DNA from: an uncultured Clostridium sp.
Lineage (GTDB): Bacteria > Bacillota > Clostridia > Clostridiales > Clostridiaceae
Length of the DNA stretch: 64,000 bases
Reading direction: 5' to 3'
Assembly: GCA_900548455.1 (NCBI GenBank)
Contig: URKQ01000003.1
Location: 62,001-126,000 of the forward strand
Part shown: in pieces, positions 10,247-17,226 of the stretch
Layout: every line of letters starts with the position of its first letter
Position numbering within the stretch: position 1 is the first letter of the stretch
The notes under the pieces: model-generated
Seen by the model: the letters and a program-made list of their open reading frames with translations, nothing else
Told to the model about the DNA's origin: nothing
Databases searched by the model: none
Translations under genes and position numbers: made by a program

Positions 10247-10300
10247 TTATAGGACTTTGTATCTATGATGATGATGTTTTTCCTTATATGATTTTTTCAT
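10247..10300 (-). CDS. Histidine-rich leader peptide controlling hisS
   Basis: A 17-codon frame, MKKSYKEKHHHHRYKVL, with four consecutive CAT histidine codons (10265-10276) and a GGGAG ribosome site 9 nt upstream of ATG. An in-frame ATG three codons earlier sits too close to that site to be preferred. It lies between a promoter at 10324-10352 and the alternative hairpins at 10133-10200. Ribosome stalling at the His run, when charged tRNA-His is scarce, would be expected to favour the antiterminator. The layout parallels the enterobacterial hisL leader peptide, though neither sequence nor location is related. Clostridia usually control such genes with T-boxes; none is seen here. Confidence 0.8.
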   Translation of the reverse strand: MKKSYKEKHHHHRYKVL

Positions 10301-10323
10301 ATCAATCATCTCCCATTATAGAT

Positions 10324-10352
10324 AATTTATCACTTTATAAAATATCTGTCAA
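10324..10352 (-). promoter_or_regulatory. Promoter of the hisS leader transcript
   Basis: TTGACA (10347-10352), a 17-bp spacer and TAAATT (10324-10329) on the minus strand form a sigma-A-type promoter. It begins 12 bp past the lysA stop codon. A nearby TATAAT (10315-10320) is too far from this -35 to be the partner. Confidence 0.7.
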
Positions 10353-10363
10353 TATTCTCTTAT

Positions 10364-11665
10364 TTATATATCTAAGGTTAATTCATTTCTTATCATATCT
10401 TCATAAGTTTCCCTTTTACATATAAGCCTTGGACCCAATTTCCCCACAAGGACAACAGGTGCCTTAGGAATTTTATTATAATTACTACTCATAGAATAAC
10501 AATAGGCTCCTGTATATAACACTGCTAAAACATCTCCTTCTTTAACTCTTGGCAGACTTATATCATTAATTAGCACATCCCCAGATTCACAGCATTTTCC
10601 TGACACTGTAACCATAACTTTGTTGTTATCTATAACCTTATTTGCGATAATACCTTGATATTGAGCGCTATATAAAGATGGTCTAATGTTATCTGTCATA
10701 CCTCCATCAACTGATATATATTTTTTTATATGGGGAATTTCTTTTACTCCACCTATAGTGTAAAGAGTTATACCGCTATTTCCCACAATGCTTCTTCCTG
10801 GTTCTATAATTATATTAGGCCTTTTTATCTTTAACTTTTCACACACCTTTGTTACTTCATTCAAAATTGTAGCACAGTATTCTTCAATACTTTTGGGATT
10901 ATCTCCCTCTTGATAATATATTCCAAACCCTCCACCTAAGTTTAACTCTGTAAGATTTAAATTACATCTCTTATTAATATTATTTAACAGTGTAACCATA
11001 ATTTTAACAGCATCTCTATATGGCTCTAAATCAAATATTTGCGAACCTATATGGCAATGAATTCCTTTTAACTTAATATTTTTTAACTTCTTAGCATAAT
11101 CTACTACGTTATATATATTATCATTAAGTAAAGAAAAACCAAATTTTGAGTCAATTTGTCCCGTCTTTATATATTCATGTGTGTGTGCCTCTATTCCAGG
11201 TATAACTCTAAGTAATACCTCTTGACTCACTCCATACCTTTCACAAACTTCATTTATATTATCTAGTTCAGCTAAATTATCTACTACAAAAGTTCCTACC
11301 CTAGACTTTACTCCTAGTTTAATTTCTTCTATGGTTTTATTATTTCCATGAAAATATACTTTCTCCATAGGAAATTTACTTACTAGTGCAGTATAAATCT
11401 CACCGCCAGACACTAAGTCTAAGTGCATTCCTTCTTCCTTCATAATTTGAACTATTGCCTTTGTAAGAAATGCCTTCCCCGCATATGCAACTTTGTTATT
11501 TTCATCAATCTTCATCACCTTTATAAATCTTCTGCAATTATCTCTTATTTGATCTTCATCCATCACATAAAGTGGCGTACCATATTTCTTTACAAGGGTA
11601 ATAGTGTTTATATTTCCAAAATACATGTTATTATTTTTCACATCAATATTTTTTAATAAATTCAT
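10364..11665 (-). CDS. lysA: Diaminopimelate decarboxylase
   Basis: 433 residues, a fold III PLP enzyme that decarboxylates meso-diaminopimelate to L-lysine. The PLP lysine lies in VAYAGKAFLT (about residue 63). HCHIGSQIFD, the GGGFGIYY glycine loop and EPGRSIVGNSG are present, and the substrate-side CESGDVL motif lies near the C-terminus. The start follows a GGAGGAATTGTT ribosome site. The gene stands alone, with hisS next downstream under its own promoter. No lysine riboswitch or T-box is visible in the 190 bp upstream; that gap instead holds a short repeat (11698-11734). Confidence 0.95.
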   Translation of the reverse strand: MNLLKNIDVKNNNMYFGNINTITLVKKYGTPLYVMDEDQIRDNCRRFIKVMKIDENNKVAYAGKAFLTKAIVQIMKEEGMHLDLVSGGEIYTALVSKFPMEKVYFHGNNKTIEEIKLGVKSRVGTFVVDNLAELDNINEVCERYGVSQEVLLRVIPGIEAHTHEYIKTGQIDSKFGFSLLNDNIYNVVDYAKKLKNIKLKGIHCHIGSQIFDLEPYRDAVKIMVTLLNNINKRCNLNLTELNLGGGFGIYYQEGDNPKSIEEYCATILNEVTKVCEKLKIKRPNIIIEPGRSIVGNSGITLYTIGGVKEIPHIKKYISVDGGMTDNIRPSLYSAQYQGIIANKVIDNNKVMVTVSGKCCESGDVLINDISLPRVKEGDVLAVLYTGAYCYSMSSNYNKIPKAPVVLVGKLGPRLICKRETYEDMIRNELTLDI

Positions 11666-11697
11666 AACAATTCCTCCAGTACTCTATTTAATTGTAA

Positions 11698-11734
11698 GGC
11701 TCTGCAAGCATCATTATTTTTTTAATACAGAACC
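11698..11734. repeat. 37-bp inverted-repeat element with near-perfect 8-bp target duplication
   Basis: It starts GGCTCTG and ends CAGAACC, and is flanked by AATTGTAA (11690-11697) and AATTGAAA (11735-11742), which match at 7 of 8 positions. Its ends match those of the 216-bp element at 14505-14720, so it may be a short member or remnant of the same family. Confidence 0.5.
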
Positions 11735-11862
11735 AATTGAAAAATAAAATACTTATATACACAGTATATTCTTTTAGTCAAAAATACTTACTATGTTGTA
11801 TTAAATTAACTTGTATACATAATCAATAAAATTGGAACCATACATATGAAGGAGATGATAAT

Positions 11863-12015
11863 ATGGGAAAAAATAATAAAGATAAGAACAAAAATGAAAC
11901 TACTTTAAAATCTGATCCAACTCTTCCTAAATATCAACAAGAAATAAAAAACAAAGCTAACGAACATTCTCCATATGGTGAAAAGGAACCCTCTACTCAT
12001 ACAGAATATAAATAA
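11863..12015 (+). CDS. Small hydrophilic protein of unknown function, 50 aa
   Basis: 50 codons starting MGKNNKDKNKNETTLKSDP, with a strong GAAGGAGATGATAAT ribosome site before ATG. It is very rich in Lys, Asn, Glu and Pro, has no hydrophobic segment or cysteine, and is likely disordered. Composition and size recall small spore-associated or stress proteins of clostridia, but I recognise no family motif. It is transcribed alone on the plus strand and ends about 65 bp before a bidirectional terminator. The strong ribosome site and clean codons make it likely to be real. Confidence 0.7.
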   Translation: MGKNNKDKNKNETTLKSDPTLPKYQQEIKNKANEHSPYGEKEPSTHTEYK

Positions 12016-12080
12016 TACTTTAATATAGAGGAACTAATATTATGTGTAACTATACCATTATAATCTAGGTAAAAAAATAT

Positions 12081-12114
12081 AGGCTGTAGCACCAAATACT
12101 TAGTGCCACAGCCT
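12081..12114. terminator. Bidirectional terminator of the GGCTGT-type hairpin family
   Basis: The stem AGGCTGT..GCAC/GTGC..ACAGCCT has one mismatch and a 10-nt loop. A minus-strand T tract follows. It separates the 50-aa gene from the ABC exporter genes. Very similar hairpins stand at 31102-31135 and 62336-62376. Confidence 0.8.
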
Positions 12115-12127
12115 ATTTAATTCTTAA

Positions 12128-13450
12128 TTATTTTTCTGTTTTATAAATTTTAAATAAGTCTTTAAATTTAAGTCTATTTCCTGTATGTAAAATTACTACA
12201 GAATATACTCTAGCCGTAAACATTACAAATACTATAATAGTAATTATTAATATTGCTAATGATATACACATTTCACTCATAGAAACAGCATCAGATAGTA
12301 TAGTTGCAGGAATATAAAATGGTGCTGAGAACGGTATAAATGTTGCGAGTTTCGCAACAGTACTTCCCTCTGCCATCAATCCCATGTATGCAAGATAAAA
12401 TCCTATTATAGAAAGAAATGATACAGGCATAATCGCAGTATTTAAATCTTCCAATTTACTTACAGTAGCTCCAACTAATGCATTAAAAATAGCATACAAT
12501 ACATATCCTAAAATGAAAAATAAAATAACCAATAATAGTTTTGATATAGATAAACTATTAAATATTACTCCGATATCAAAAACCTTTGCTGATGAATTAA
12601 TTAAATTTGTAGCTATTAATCCACCACCTTTAAATCCTATGAATGCCATTAATATTATAGTTACAAATTGTACAATTGCTAAGGAACCCATTCCTACACA
12701 TTTCCCTGTAACTAGTTCTATAGGTTTTGTTGATGTAAGTAATAATTCCATAACTCTAGATGTTTTTTCTGCCACAATTGAGTTTGCAACCCAATATCCA
12801 TAAAAGTAAATAATGTAAAATAAAATCATGCAAGCTACCATAGGGAATATCATTCCAATTATCATATCCTCAATTGATTCTTCTTTTTCTCCAGCTTCTA
12901 ATACTTCTGAAGATATCGGTAACATTACTTTATCCAATTTATCAGCTGGAACACCATTTTTCATATATCTCATAGTTTCTAAAGAACTTGTTGCTACATT
13001 ACATAATTCATGGGCAGCATCATTTAATTCTTCCTCACAATCCTTAGGTGTTACAACTCTTAATGAATAACTAGTATCATTTTGACCAATATATAATAGT
13101 ACATCTTTTCCTTGTGAACTTTCAATTTTACCTTCCAGTTCTTCCTTAGACATACTTTCTTTTATTATATTTATACTAGGATACACTTGCTTTATACCCT
13201 CATCTAAATTTATCTCTAAATCTGATTCATCTTTCACATATATATTCTCTATACTTATGCTCTCTGATGTTTGTACACCATTTGAAGTTTCATCACTATT
13301 ATCAGATTTCATTGCAGGTATAATATTAACTAATGCTGTTAATATTAATACAGCTGCTAAAATTATAGTTGTAGATATTTTAAAAGCTTTACCTTTAACC
13401 TGTTGTACTACAGTAAACTTAGTAACTTTCCAAAATTTATTCATATCCAT
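12128..13450 (-). CDS. ABC-2 type exporter permease, NatB-like
   Basis: About 440 residues. One N-terminal membrane segment (about 25-50) is followed by an extracellular domain of ~170 residues and five or six C-terminal membrane segments. This is the NatB/ABC-2 permease layout. I prefer ATG at 13450, 7 nt after an AGGTAGGTG site, over the upstream GTG at 13459, which lies inside that site. With this start the permease begins one base past the ATPase stop, so the two are cotranscribed. The family includes sodium, drug and peptide exporters; the substrate is not shown by the sequence. Confidence 0.88.
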   Translation of the reverse strand: MDMNKFWKVTKFTVVQQVKGKAFKISTTIILAAVLILTALVNIIPAMKSDNSDETSNGVQTSESISIENIYVKDESDLEINLDEGIKQVYPSINIIKESMSKEELEGKIESSQGKDVLLYIGQNDTSYSLRVVTPKDCEEELNDAAHELCNVATSSLETMRYMKNGVPADKLDKVMLPISSEVLEAGEKEESIEDMIIGMIFPMVACMILFYIIYFYGYWVANSIVAEKTSRVMELLLTSTKPIELVTGKCVGMGSLAIVQFVTIILMAFIGFKGGGLIATNLINSSAKVFDIGVIFNSLSISKLLLVILFFILGYVLYAIFNALVGATVSKLEDLNTAIMPVSFLSIIGFYLAYMGLMAEGSTVAKLATFIPFSAPFYIPATILSDAVSMSEMCISLAILIITIIVFVMFTARVYSVVILHTGNRLKFKDLFKIYKTEK

Positions 13451-13451
13451 A

Positions 13452-14342
13452 TTATTCACCTACCTTTTCAATAAAGATTTCATGAAGTGTTGGCTCTCTA
13501 AGCTCAAATTTAATAACTGGAATATCTTTTTGCAATATAGTCTTTAATAAAGTTGTAGCCTCTTCTTCTTTTTCAACATTTAACTCAATGTATTCTAAAT
13601 TCTTTTCTATTACAGTAAGTCCAGATTGATTTATAATATCATCTATATTTTCCTCACATCTTATTATTAAGTGATTTCTACCATATGATTTTTTTATTTC
13701 TTTTAAATTTCCCTTTAATACAGTTTCTCCTCTGTTTAATATAACTAGATTCTCACAAAATTCTTCAATTGTTGACATCTGGTGACTAGACATAATAATG
13801 TATTTACCTTTTGCAACTTCTTCTCTTATTACTTCTTTAAACAAATCTGTATTGACTGGATCTAGTCCGCTTAACGGTTCATCTAAAATTAAAATATCAG
13901 GATTAGAAATTAAAGCAGCTACAAATTGAACTTTTTGTTGATTTCCTTTAGATAATTGCTCTGCTCTTTTATTTCTATATTCCTCAATGTCTAATCTTTT
14001 TAACCAATAGTCAATGCTATCTAGTGCATCTTTTTTTGACATTCCCTTTAACTCACCAAAATACACTAGTTGATCTACTATTGTAAATTTAGAATAAATT
14101 CCTCTTTCTTCTGCTAAATACCCTGTTGAAACAACCTTTGGATTATATGATTTTCCATTCCAGGTTACATTTCCCCCATCCTTTTTTAACATATCTAACA
14201 TCATTCTTATTGTAGTGGTTTTCCCAGCACCATTAGTTCCCAAAAGTCCAAAAACACCTGGTTCATCAATAGAAAAACTTAAGTTATCTACAGCAACCTT
14301 GTCTCCATAGCATTTTCTTAGTTCATTTACACTTAGTGACAT
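13452..14342 (-). CDS. ABC exporter ATPase, NatA-like
   Basis: About 296 residues. Walker A GTNGAGKTT, signature LSKGNQQKVQ, Walker B ILILDEPLSGLDP and the H-loop SSHQM are complete. A C-terminal ~80-residue domain (DUF4162-like) follows. The second in-frame ATG (14342) has proper spacing from GAGAGG; the first (14348) touches it. The partner is the permease immediately downstream. It powers export of an unknown substrate. Confidence 0.9.
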   Translation of the reverse strand: MSLSVNELRKCYGDKVAVDNLSFSIDEPGVFGLLGTNGAGKTTTIRMMLDMLKKDGGNVTWNGKSYNPKVVSTGYLAEERGIYSKFTIVDQLVYFGELKGMSKKDALDSIDYWLKRLDIEEYRNKRAEQLSKGNQQKVQFVAALISNPDILILDEPLSGLDPVNTDLFKEVIREEVAKGKYIIMSSHQMSTIEEFCENLVILNRGETVLKGNLKEIKKSYGRNHLIIRCEENIDDIINQSGLTVIEKNLEYIELNVEKEEEATTLLKTILQKDIPVIKFELREPTLHEIFIEKVGE

Positions 14343-14504
14343 TTGCATCCCTCTCTTTCTAATAGGTAATATGTCAAAATTATTACACTATTATAGTTTA
14401 AAGCAAATTTATACTAATTACAATAAAGTGTATAAATTTAAGTTCATGTAAACTTCTACACTTAAATCAAAATTATATTTTTTTAATATGTATAATTTAA
14501 TTTT

Positions 14505-14720
14505 GGCTCTGTATGCATTTACAGTGATGAAAACAGAGCCTTGTATTACCCTGTTCAGCTTTTTCAAAAGGAACCTTATGGTTCCCTTTGAGTATCTCTC
14601 CTTAACAAGGAGGGAACAGGGTCCCCTTCCAACCCCCATTAGGAAAAGCCGTGCACAAGCTGATTAAATTATTGTCTAGCATAACTTGTACATTCTATCA
14701 CTTTATTTTACTACAGAGCC
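14505..14720. mobile_element. 216-bp MITE-like element with 8-bp target site duplication
   Basis: The ends are GGCTCTGTA and TACAGAGCC (9-bp inverted repeats). Both sides carry the identical octamer TTAATTTT (14497-14504 and 14721-14728). The interior is much richer in GC than its surroundings and folds well. A left-end hairpin spans 14505-14540. A long-range stem ACCCTGTTC/GAACAGGGT (14548-14622) encloses two strong hairpins (14565-14590 and 14598-14612). There is no transposase, so it must have moved in trans. An 8-bp duplication fits several insertion sequence families (IS6, ISL3, IS256, IS1595); I cannot choose. The right-hand ~70 bp recurs at 48102-48174 and in part at 27011-27052. Confidence 0.8.
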
Positions 14721-14735
14721 TTAATTTTTAAGTTA

Positions 14736-14767
14736 ATAAAAAAAAGTCCCAAGAATTGCTTAGGACT
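14736..14767 (-). terminator. Terminator after membrane HD-GYP gene
   Basis: The stem AGTCC.AAG/CTT.GGACT has one A-C mismatch and is followed on the minus strand by eight T. Confidence 0.8.
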
Positions 14768-14820
14768 ATACTTTGCATATCTATAATATCATTTTTTATT
14801 TTATCAAGAGAGTTTTGATT

Positions 14821-16089
14821 TTATTCTCTTTCCTTCAATATCTTCAAATATGTTGATGCTACCTTGGGATGAAATTGTGTTCCCATACCATTTTCAATCT
14901 CTTTTATTATCATTTCACTAGATAACCCAGCCCTATAGGGCCTATTTGATGCCATAGCATCAACTGAATCTGCTAATTGAACTATGTAAACACTTAGAGA
15001 TAATTCATCCCCACCTTTTTTATCTGGATAACCATTTCCATCATATCTTTCATGATGATGTCTGACTATTGGAAAAACGTACTCTATATTTTTTATATCT
15101 TTTATTATATTTATTCCTATTTCTGGATGAGATTTTATTATTGCAAATTCTTCCTCAGTTAGCTTTCCTGGCTTTTGCAATATTGTGTCACTAATTCCAA
15201 TCTTGCCCACATCATGTAGCATAGCTGCTACATGAATTTTTTCAATTTCCCAAATACTTAATCCCATTTTCTTTGCTATTTCAGTAGATATTGCAGCAAC
15301 CCTTTTAGAGTGCCCATTAGTATATTGATCTCTTGCTTCCACTGCATTCATAAGTGCCGTTACCGTCTCTGCAAATTGCTCTTTTGAATTGGAATATAAC
15401 TGTAAAGTATATCTGACAAACGAAAAAATAAAAATCAATACAATAATTCCTATATATGAATATCTTTGAAACAACTCTATCATTAAAATACTTAATGGTA
15501 TCATAAGAACAGTATTTAATATCCCCATACCTAAATTTCCATGCAAACATAATATAATATTTTTATTACTCTTAACAGCTAAAATTGTAGTCATTATTAT
15601 CATATTAAGCAAAAAATAAATTAAAGAAAATATTACTAATGGAAAAACATTGTCGATTATATTAAATTCTAGAAAACTACCACCTAAAAATATGTAAAAA
15701 TAATTTGCAACAAGTAAAGGCAATACTATACCACAGCAATTAAACACTGTTCCATATATAGGGGTATTAAAAACATGTATGTACCTTCCTTTTTCTACCT
15801 TGATTACTCTGCACAAATACCCAAAGGTTAAAATAATCAAACTATTACACGGTCCAAATAAAACATAACAGACAATATTTATTATAAAAGATAAACTAAA
15901 CGATAGATTTTTAAATACTACTGTCAAAGATTCAGCAACAGCCGTTAATATAATAAAAAAAATAATATCTTCTATATTACAAAAATCTTTTAATACATAT
16001 CCAAAATACATTGAGTGAATTAGAATAATTGTAGTCATAAAATATATTGCATACATTGTTAATCTTTGTTTTTTAGATATAGCATTCAT
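14821..16089 (-). CDS. Membrane HD-GYP domain protein (putative cyclic-di-nucleotide phosphodiesterase)
   Basis: 422 residues. About seven hydrophobic segments fill 10-230, followed by an HD-GYP domain (about 240-415). The domain carries the metal-site motifs HSKRV, HDVGKIG, HPEIG, HHHERYDGNGYP and the later QLADSVDAMASNRPYR. The GYP triplet is intact (GNGYP), so it probably hydrolyses cyclic di-GMP or a related dinucleotide in response to a membrane or extracellular cue. The start is ATG 16089 behind AGGGGG. It lies 48 nt after the stop of a 30-codon peptide gene with its own structured leader, and all appear to be one transcript. The peptide is a candidate ligand or partner, but nothing in the sequence proves this. 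Confidence 0.88.
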   Translation of the reverse strand: MNAISKKQRLTMYAIYFMTTIILIHSMYFGYVLKDFCNIEDIIFFIILTAVAESLTVVFKNLSFSLSFIINIVCYVLFGPCNSLIILTFGYLCRVIKVEKGRYIHVFNTPIYGTVFNCCGIVLPLLVANYFYIFLGGSFLEFNIIDNVFPLVIFSLIYFLLNMIIMTTILAVKSNKNIILCLHGNLGMGILNTVLMIPLSILMIELFQRYSYIGIIVLIFIFSFVRYTLQLYSNSKEQFAETVTALMNAVEARDQYTNGHSKRVAAISTEIAKKMGLSIWEIEKIHVAAMLHDVGKIGISDTILQKPGKLTEEEFAIIKSHPEIGINIIKDIKNIEYVFPIVRHHHERYDGNGYPDKKGGDELSLSVYIVQLADSVDAMASNRPYRAGLSSEMIIKEIENGMGTQFHPKVASTYLKILKERE

Positions 16090-16137
16090 ATTAATCCCCC
16101 TAAATTATTTAAGGCCAATTACATTTATATTAATCGC

Positions 16138-16230
16138 TTACCATATTACAACAGTAATTGCACAAGTTCTCATTAAAGCAATAGCTAAAGCAGTCATCAT
16201 AAATGGCATATATTTGTTCATCTTTTTCAT
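16138..16230 (-). CDS. 30-residue hydrophobic peptide upstream of HD-GYP gene
   Basis: 30 codons: MKKMNKYMPF... ending ...AITVVIW, with a very strong AGGGAGG site 9 nt before ATG. The N-terminus is basic, followed by about 20 hydrophobic residues with a single Cys near position 23. It therefore looks like a membrane-inserted or exported peptide. Position and size recall precursors of AgrD-type signals, but the acidic C-terminal tail of AgrD is absent and no AgrB is nearby. It lies between a protein of unknown function and a membrane HD-GYP protein on the same strand. Its ribosome site can be buried by the upstream leader. I do not recognise the family. Confidence 0.65.
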   Translation of the reverse strand: MKKMNKYMPFMMTALAIALMRTCAITVVIW

Positions 16231-16239
16231 AACTAACAG

Positions 16240-16312
16240 CCTCCCTTACTTAAGACTAGGCAATATCGCTATAAACTTGCCCTGAATTTTCGCTTCGCTA
16301 AGGGACTTACCA
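16240..16312 (-). promoter_or_regulatory. Structured leader able to sequester the peptide gene's ribosome site
   Basis: On the minus strand TCCCTTA (16299-16305) pairs perfectly with TAAGGGA (16242-16248), which contains most of the AGGGAGG ribosome site. Inside, GGCAA/TTGCC (16259-16281) makes a hairpin, and CCCT can alternatively pair with AGGG at about 16280. The segment is richer in GC than its flanks. It matches no riboswitch I know; the CAGGGCAA string recalls the cyclic-di-GMP-I core but the rest of that core is missing. Confidence 0.5.
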
Positions 16313-16364
16313 AAAATATTAATAATTTAAATATACAATAATGCAATTGACCATTAAACCATGT

Positions 16365-16976
16365 TTATCTCTTTTCCACTACTCTGTTTACAGCATCTAG
16401 TGTAGCTTTACAAATAGCTTCATTTAAATCATTTCTCACTATTGCTGTTCCAATTAGTTTTTCTTCTTTTGAGTTTTCGATCATATCTACAATTACAGTT
16501 ACAAACGCTGTGCTTCTACTTTGACTTATTACTACATCCTCAACATCAAACAATAGAGCTTGTCCTATAATATTCTCTATAGTATTTATAGCAGCTTTGG
16601 CTACTACTCTATTTCTATTTAAGCTAGTATTAACAGCTCTTTTAACAGAACTAAATTCTTCTTCATCAAAAAATAACTTAACTTCACATTGAATTATGTT
16701 GTCTTTAACAAATGCTGAAGTGCCCTCATATATAATTCTTCCTAATTTTCTTTTTTCACCATCATCAATTTGAGCAATACTAATTATTTTTCTATCTATC
16801 CTATAATTAAAAATAGCTAATAATGTAGATTCTATATCCCTAACTATTTGTTTTGGTGATCTTATTGCATTCGAAATAACATGAATCTCTTGAATTTCTT
16901 TATCATCAAAGACAAGCTTAACATATTTAATTCCTTCAATCTTTGATATAACATTTTGAAATTCCATAAAATCCAT
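16365..16976 (-). CDS. Conserved-looking protein of unknown function, 203 aa
   Basis: About 203 residues from ATG 16976, placed 6 nt after GGGGTG; the upstream TTG (17003) would overlap that site. There is no signal peptide or membrane segment. The N-terminal half contains IHVISNAIRSPKQIVRDIES and RKIISIAQID, a pattern I associate with small conserved bacterial proteins without known function. The C-terminal half is an alpha/beta repeat of similar flavour. It precedes the peptide and HD-GYP genes on the same strand, with a gap of 134 nt that holds the structured leader, so it may belong to the same signalling unit. No function is assigned. Confidence 0.75.
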   Translation of the reverse strand: MDFMEFQNVISKIEGIKYVKLVFDDKEIQEIHVISNAIRSPKQIVRDIESTLLAIFNYRIDRKIISIAQIDDGEKRKLGRIIYEGTSAFVKDNIIQCEVKLFFDEEEFSSVKRAVNTSLNRNRVVAKAAINTIENIIGQALLFDVEDVVISQSRSTAFVTVIVDMIENSKEEKLIGTAIVRNDLNEAICKATLDAVNRVVEKR

Positions 16977-17177
16977 AATTAACACCCCATTTTGTTTATT
17001 CAACTTAGATTATACTTCATTCCATCTTTTTATACAATAACATTATAATAGGTTTTTTTACATTATTTTCAAATAAATTTCATTTTATTATAATATATTT
17101 TTCTTTTATACTTTTTAAAAAAATAATAACTTAGTCCTTTAAAATTCAGATATCTTATTTAAAAAAATGTAGAAAAA

Positions 17178-17213
17178 TGCCTTAATGAAATAATTTGATA
17201 TTTCATTAAGGCA
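17178..17213. terminator. Terminator after AI-2E family gene
   Basis: TGCCTTAATGAAAT pairs with ATTTCATTAAGGCA around a short loop. T-rich tracts lie on both sides, so it can work in both directions. Confidence 0.85.
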
Positions 17214-17226
17214 TTTTTTATATTAT

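Larger units (their letters stand above)
14349..14820. other. Non-coding region holding a small mobile element
   Basis: Of these 470 bp, 14505-14720 is a higher-GC insertion with terminal inverted repeats and target duplication, listed separately. 14736-14767 is the terminator of the HD-GYP gene. The rest is AT-rich promoter and leader sequence of the exporter ATPase. A 73-codon frame at 14418-14639 overlaps the element and is not convincing as a gene. Confidence 0.6.

Noticed and set aside
10133..10350. T-box leader upstream of hisS
   Set aside because: TGGCACGAAG resembles part of a T-box antiterminator, but the leader is too short for stem I with a specifier loop, the TGGNACCGCG motif is not complete, and the His-rich frame explains the layout better.
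14418..14639. 73-codon open frame
   Set aside because: It lies mostly inside the MITE-like element, crosses its boundary and target duplication, and has only a repeat-derived start region.
16138..16230. AgrD-type cyclic peptide precursor
   Set aside because: It has a basic hydrophobic N-terminus and a Cys but no acidic C-terminal tail, and no AgrB, AgrC or AgrA gene nearby.
16240..16312. Cyclic-di-GMP-I riboswitch before the HD-GYP cluster
   Set aside because: CAGGGCAA is shared with the class core, but the GACGCAAAGCC strand and receptor are missing, with only about 14 nt between the possible landmarks.
16240..16330. Remnant of an agrB gene
   Set aside because: A frame of about two dozen codons ends just before the peptide gene, but its sequence does not resemble an AgrB C-terminus and it lacks a start codon.
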